A stretch of DNA of 64,000 nt from positions 50,610 through 114,609 of the forward strand of contig NZ_NFIH01000008.1 of the NCBI RefSeq assembly GCF_002161675.1. The letters are read 5' to 3'. Below the pieces are notes generated by a model. It was not told the DNA's origin, made no database searches, and saw only the letters and a program-made list of their open reading frames with translations. This document shows, piece after piece, positions 60,044 to 64,000 of the stretch (position 1 is the first letter of the stretch; every line of letters starts with the position of its first letter). The position numbers and the translations under genes are program-made. Source of the stretch: Pseudoflavonifractor sp. An44 (GTDB taxonomy: Bacteria; Bacillota; Clostridia; Oscillospirales; Oscillospiraceae).

Positions 60044-63000
60044 ATGACGTTCCACAAACCCAAGGCCCTGGCTCGCCGCTGGGGTGCTGCGGCGCTGGCC
60101 GGGACCATGATGCTGGGCCTGATGCCCACCGTCCACGCCCAGACTTCCACCCAGTCCGACATCCCCGTGGTGGCCGACTGGAAGTTCCAGCAACAGTACA
60201 CCCAGGGTTCCATCGCCGCAGGCAACCTGGTCATTGAGGACCAGAGCGGCAACGGCAACAACCTGGTGATGGAGACCTACGGGCAGGGCAACTGGGAGGA
60301 CTATCTGTCCTTCTCCGCCGACTCCATGACCGGAGCCGGGGGCAGCCTGGTCTTTGACGGCGACAGCACCGGCAAAAACGGCGCCGACTTCATCACCCAG
60401 ACCGGGGCCGCCATCAACCGCGAGGAGTTCCAGGACGGCTATACCTTGGAATTTATCTATCAGTTCCCCGAGGACTGGACCGCCGCAGACAGCTGGATGA
60501 GCCTCATCGGCCGCCAGGGCTCCGGCGGCGGCAACCCCGAGGGGGAGCAGGGCACCATGTACGCCTCGGTGTCCAACTGTAAGGAAATTCAGTTCGTCAC
60601 CGGCAACGCCGACGGCGACCACTCCATGTCCTCGGCGGCCTGGTCCGTGTCCATGGACCAGGGCGGCGTGTGGTACCACATCGCCATCGTCTCCGACGGC
60701 CACGAGATTGCCACCTATGTCAACGGCTGTGAGGCCTTCCGGGACTACGTGTCCGACGACATGGTGGGCATGTACGCCGACCCCGCCGACGGCCGCTTCC
60801 GCATCGGCTCCAGCTGGTGGAACGGCCTGGACAAGTTCCTCCAGGGCAACCTCCAGCAGGTGCGCATCACCGGGGACGCCCTGGACAAGAGCCAGTGGCT
60901 GGTGCCCAACCCCGAGGACTATGTGGGCGAGTTCGGCAGCAACGAGACCTATGCGCTGCGGGACGAGGACAACTACAACTTCGTGCTCATTCCCGACACC
61001 CAGAACACCGTGGAGTACCGCCCCGACGTGATGGACACCGCCGTGGACGAGCTCATTGACAGCGTGGACGAGCTGAACATCAAGGGCGTCATCCACCTGG
61101 GCGACGTGGTGGACGACTCCGGCGATGCCACCCAGTACAACAACGCCAAGGACATCTTCTACCAGCTGCCCGAGGCCGGAGTGAAGTTCCTGGTCCAGCC
61201 CGGCAACCACGACAACTGGGCAGGCAACGGCTCCAGCTACTGGCACTACTTCGGCGCCGACAGCAAGGAGTACATGTCCCTCACCAGCTCCTACCTCACC
61301 CCCAAGGCCTGGAGCGGCGCCATGTTCGTGGAGGCGGGCAGCTACACCTACATGATCATCTCCCTGGCCTGTGAGGGCGGCAAGACCAGCTGGAACCCCA
61401 CCACCGGAGAGGTGGAATGGCTGGAGGAGATGCTCCAGAAGTACCCCAACTGTCCCACCATCGTCACCCGCCACGACATTCAGAACTGCTCGGACACCCA
61501 GCCCAGCTCCATCAAGCTCAGTAGCGAGGGCACCAAGCTGTGGAACATCGTCAAGAAGTATCCCCAGGTGTTCATGATGGTGGGCGGCCACAGCCACGGC
61601 TCCGGCGTGGAGGTGCTCCAGAATGACGCTGGCCAGGACGTGATCTCCATTCTCACCGACCTGCAGTTCTCCTACAACGGCGGCAACGGCTGGTTCCGCT
61701 ATCTGGAGTTTGACGAGAGCGCCGACAAGATCTACTACTCCGTCTACTCCCCCTACGCCGCCTCTCTGCCTGAGAGCGAGAAGACCTTCTTCGATGTGAA
61801 CTTCCTCACCGGCCCCGGCCACGAGGGAGAGCTGGACATCGACTTTGACACCCGCTTTGCCGGTATGTCCAACGAGCCCGCTGAAGTCCAGACCGAGGGC
61901 CAGTGGATGACCGGCGAGTACCACACCCACACCAACCAGTCCAACGACGCCTCCGAGAGCTATATGACCGTGGAGAACACCCTCAACGTGCCCTTCCGGG
62001 AAGATATGGACACCCTGCTGGACGAGCCCGGCGCCCGGGTGGAGAACATCACCTACGGCCAGGCCTTCGACTACATCATGCTGGCCGACCACCTGCGCAA
62101 CTCCCCCCGCAACCCCGACGGCACCAGCAACGACACCGCCCGGTGGAGCGCCATTGCCGCCCAGCAGCGGGAGATTGAGAAGCTGCAAATCCAGGGCAAG
62201 TACGACGGCAAGATCATCTACTCCGGCTTTGAGTGGGACATGATGGCCCTGGACCACGCCACCGTGGCCCTCATTGACTCCGGCTCCAACCTGGTGCCTG
62301 TGGAGGGCATCCACGAATTTGAGTGGCTGTTCAGCTACGACACCTCCGCCGACCGCTTCTACGGCGACGAGGAGGAGGTCTACGGCCCCCGTCAGAACGA
62401 CAAAAACGATGTCAACGACACCTACGCCGCCGTGGAGTGGGTGGAAGAGAACTACCCCGACAGCTTCATCCTGCCCAATCACCCCTCCCGCCACAACGAT
62501 GGGGACGACCAGGTGGACCAGGGCGAGGTGGCCCTTGAGAACCTGCGCATCATGAACGACCTGGCCCCCAACGTGGTCTTTGGCTTCGAGGGCATGCCCG
62601 GCAACCAGATGGACCCCTCCTGCGAGCTGCCCATGGACGACATCCGGTCCGGCGCTGACGAGATGATCTCGGTCACCGGCGGCGTGTGGGACGCCATGCT
62701 CTCCGAGGGCCGCCGCTTCTACACCTTCGCCAACTCCGACTTCCACTTCAAAATCAGCTCCAACGGCAATTACTCCAGCGGCTACTGGGCCGGAGAGTTC
62801 TCCCGCAACTGGACCTATGTGGAGCCCGGCGAGGACGGCCTGTTTGACTTTGCCGACGTGGTGGAGGGCATGCGCTCGGGCAACAGCTACTCCGTCAACG
62901 GCGAGCTGATCTCTGACCTGACCTTCACCGTCTCCGACGACGCCAACACCGCTGGCATGGGCCAGGACCTCACCGTGGCTCCCGACGAGACCGTCACCGT

Positions 63001-64000
63001 CACCATCCGCTTCCAGGTGCCCGAGCACAACAACTACGCCACTCTCTACGGCACCGACACTGGTATTGACGTGGACAACACCCCCGACCTGGACCACGTG
63101 GACCTGATTATGGGCCACGTCACCGGCAAGGTGGATGAGGCCGATTACAACAGCACCGCCAACACCGACGCCTCCATCGTCAAGACCTTCACCCGGGAGG
63201 AGCTCCAGGCCGCTCTGGGTGAGGACGGCACCTACACCCTCACCTTCACCACCCAGGCCGACGACGATCTGTACTTCCGTGTCCGTGGTCTGTCCAGCTC
63301 TGAGGTGGACGAAAACGGCGACCCCGTCACCCACGAGCGGGACGTGACCAACGACCGCCCCGCCCGCTTTGACTACATCAACGACTACAACTACTCCCAC
63401 CTGTCCTTCTACGCCAACCCCGTGTGGGTCAACGTGGACGAGAACCAGGCTGCCGACGTGGACACCACCCTGCTGGAGAAGACGGTGGCCTACGCCCTGA
63501 CCCTGTCCACCGAGGGCGTCACCGACTCCGCCGTGGCCGCCTTTGAGGCCGCTCTGGAGAGCGCCCAGGCCGTGCTGGCCAAGGAGAACCCCACCCAGGC
63601 TGAGGTGAACGCCGCTTGGGACGCCCTGCTGGAGGGCATCTGGGGTCTGGGTCTGACCCAGGGCGACAAGACCATGCTGGAGCAGCTGATTGCCACGGCT
63701 GAGAGCATGATCCCCGACCAGGACAAGTACGTCCAGGACAACTGGCAGACCCTGGTGGACGCTCTGGCTGCTGCCAAGGACGTGGCCGCTGACGGCGACG
63801 CCATGGAAGAGGACATCCAGCCTGTGGCCCAGGCCCTGCTGGACGCCATCCTGGCCCAGCGCTTCAAGGCAGACAAGTCCATCCTGGAAGAACTCGTCAA
63901 CCGTGCCACCCAGATGGTTGAGAATGCCGATAAGTATGTGGAGACTCACTGGCAGGAGCTGTTGGACGCTCTGACGGGGGCTCAGGCAATCATGGCTGAT
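60044..64000 (+). CDS. Giant secreted protein: LamG-like, calcineurin-like phosphoesterase, PHP-type hydrolase and FIVAR repeats; 3' end outside window
   Basis: The frame is open from the ATG at 60044 (GGGAGGAAACCAA) to the edge, at least 1319 codons. A signal peptide ends near VHA (residue 32). Residues about 40-280 are a LamG/concanavalin-like domain (GNLVIEDQSGNGNNLVME, YHIAIVSDGHEIATYVNG). A metallophosphoesterase follows with IPDTQN (about 310), LGDVVDDSG (about 352), QPGNHDNWAG (about 386) and VGGHSHG (about 513). A second metal domain of PHP/CehA type has EYHTHTNQSND (about 626), MLADHLRN (about 680), ILPNHPSRHND (about 810) and ANSDFHF (about 897). From about 1143 FIVAR-type repeats match the stalks of the other wall proteins here. 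A sorting tail is expected beyond the edge. It probably acts on phosphate esters at the cell surface; two separate hydrolases on one chain is unusual. Confidence 0.9.
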   Translation, partial: MTFHKPKALARRWGAAALAGTMMLGLMPTVHAQTSTQSDIPVVADWKFQQQYTQGSIAAGNLVIEDQSGNGNNLVMETYGQGNWEDYLSFSADSMTGAGGSLVFDGDSTGKNGADFITQTGAAINREEFQDGYTLEFIYQFPEDWTAADSWMSLIGRQGSGGGNPEGEQGTMYASVSNCKEIQFVTGNADGDHSMSSAAWSVSMDQGGVWYHIAIVSDGHEIATYVNGCEAFRDYVSDDMVGMYADPADGRFRIGSSWWNGLDKFLQGNLQQVRITGDALDKSQWLVPNPEDYVGEFGSNETYALRDEDNYNFVLIPDTQNTVEYRPDVMDTAVDELIDSVDELNIKGVIHLGDVVDDSGDATQYNNAKDIFYQLPEAGVKFLVQPGNHDNWAGNGSSYWHYFGADSKEYMSLTSSYLTPKAWSGAMFVEAGSYTYMIISLACEGGKTSWNPTTGEVEWLEEMLQKYPNCPTIVTRHDIQNCSDTQPSSIKLSSEGTKLWNIVKKYPQVFMMVGGHSHGSGVEVLQNDAGQDVISILTDLQFSYNGGNGWFRYLEFDESADKIYYSVYSPYAASLPESEKTFFDVNFLTGPGHEGELDIDFDTRFAGMSNEPAEVQTEGQWMTGEYHTHTNQSNDASESYMTVENTLNVPFREDMDTLLDEPGARVENITYGQAFDYIMLADHLRNSPRNPDGTSNDTARWSAIAAQQREIEKLQIQGKYDGKIIYSGFEWDMMALDHATVALIDSGSNLVPVEGIHEFEWLFSYDTSADRFYGDEEEVYGPRQNDKNDVNDTYAAVEWVEENYPDSFILPNHPSRHNDGDDQVDQGEVALENLRIMNDLAPNVVFGFEGMPGNQMDPSCELPMDDIRSGADEMISVTGGVWDAMLSEGRRFYTFANSDFHFKISSNGNYSSGYWAGEFSRNWTYVEPGEDGLFDFADVVEGMRSGNSYSVNGELISDLTFTVSDDANTAGMGQDLTVAPDETVTVTIRFQVPEHNNYATLYGTDTGIDVDNTPDLDHVDLIMGHVTGKVDEADYNSTANTDASIVKTFTREELQAALGEDGTYTLTFTTQADDDLYFRVRGLSSSEVDENGDPVTHERDVTNDRPARFDYINDYNYSHLSFYANPVWVNVDENQAADVDTTLLEKTVAYALTLSTEGVTDSAVAAFEAALESAQAVLAKENPTQAEVNAAWDALLEGIWGLGLTQGDKTMLEQLIATAESMIPDQDKYVQDNWQTLVDALAAAKDVAADGDAMEEDIQPVAQALLDAILAQRFKADKSILEELVNRATQMVENADKYVETHWQELLDALTGAQAIMAD

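Noticed and set aside
1..64000. tRNA or rRNA genes
   Set aside because: I saw no tRNA cloverleaf or rRNA sequence by eye; a covariance-model scan would be needed to be sure.

Overview
The window looks like chromosome from a GC-rich, endospore-forming Bacillota (class Clostridia), most like the Oscillospiraceae/Flavonifractor-type gut commensals. The evidence is the spore-specific protease GPR, a DnaD-domain/DnaC-like helicase-loader pair, RNase Y, strong AAGGAGG ribosome sites with frequent GTG/TTG starts, sigma-A type promoters (TTGACA-N17-TATAAT variants), and secreted proteins with C-terminal xPxTGD cell-wall sorting tails. The genus is inferred, not proven.

Layout. 1-12.4 kb is a surface-protein island. 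It holds a discoidin-domain protein cut by the left edge, a beheaded sorting-tail remnant, a wall-anchored purple-acid-type phosphatase with an upstream YibE/F membrane protein, a 1625-aa beta-helix protein, and a second bare sorting tail. 12.4-16.5 kb is a two-component system, an overlapping unknown membrane-anchored protein, and a C39-type peptidase with an 18-nt tandem repeat. 16.7-19.5 kb carries oligoendopeptidase F and an RlmA-type 23S rRNA methyltransferase. 20.9-26.5 kb has a YtrA-type GntR regulator leading a double ABC-2 transporter operon, divergent from an LrgA/LrgB pair. 26.6-28.6 kb is the helicase-loading pair. 29.5-35.1 kb is a 1873-aa wall-anchored GH2 glycosidase.

35.4-47 kb is an L-arabinose regulon. 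A YtfQ-like lipoprotein, an ATPase and two permeases import sugar. An FGGY kinase (AraB-like) and AraA convert it, and a split transketolase feeds it into the pentose phosphate pathway. A divergent AraR-type regulator has operator-like boxes at both promoters. No AraD is present. 47-59 kb is mostly housekeeping: DegV, a DUF1836 protein, BrkB/YihY, GPR, ribosomal protein S20, threonine aldolase, Pta, an XRE regulator, LepA and RNase Y. The last 4 kb begin another giant surface protein, which combines a LamG-like domain, a calcineurin-like phosphoesterase, a PHP-type metallohydrolase and FIVAR-type repeats, and runs off the right edge.

The most unusual signal is non-coding. Six complete copies and one fragment of a ~510-bp element occupy the long gaps. 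They have inverted termini (about GGGGACGCTCCGCTGGGG) and internal hairpins whose two arms change together between copies. Three other small palindromic repeat families are also present. A second candidate is a ~140-nt structured RNA with its own near-consensus promoter and terminator upstream of the RNase Y gene. The surface proteins share an interchangeable C-terminal cassette (stalk repeats, sorting signal, terminator), and the two beheaded tails suggest this region recombines readily.
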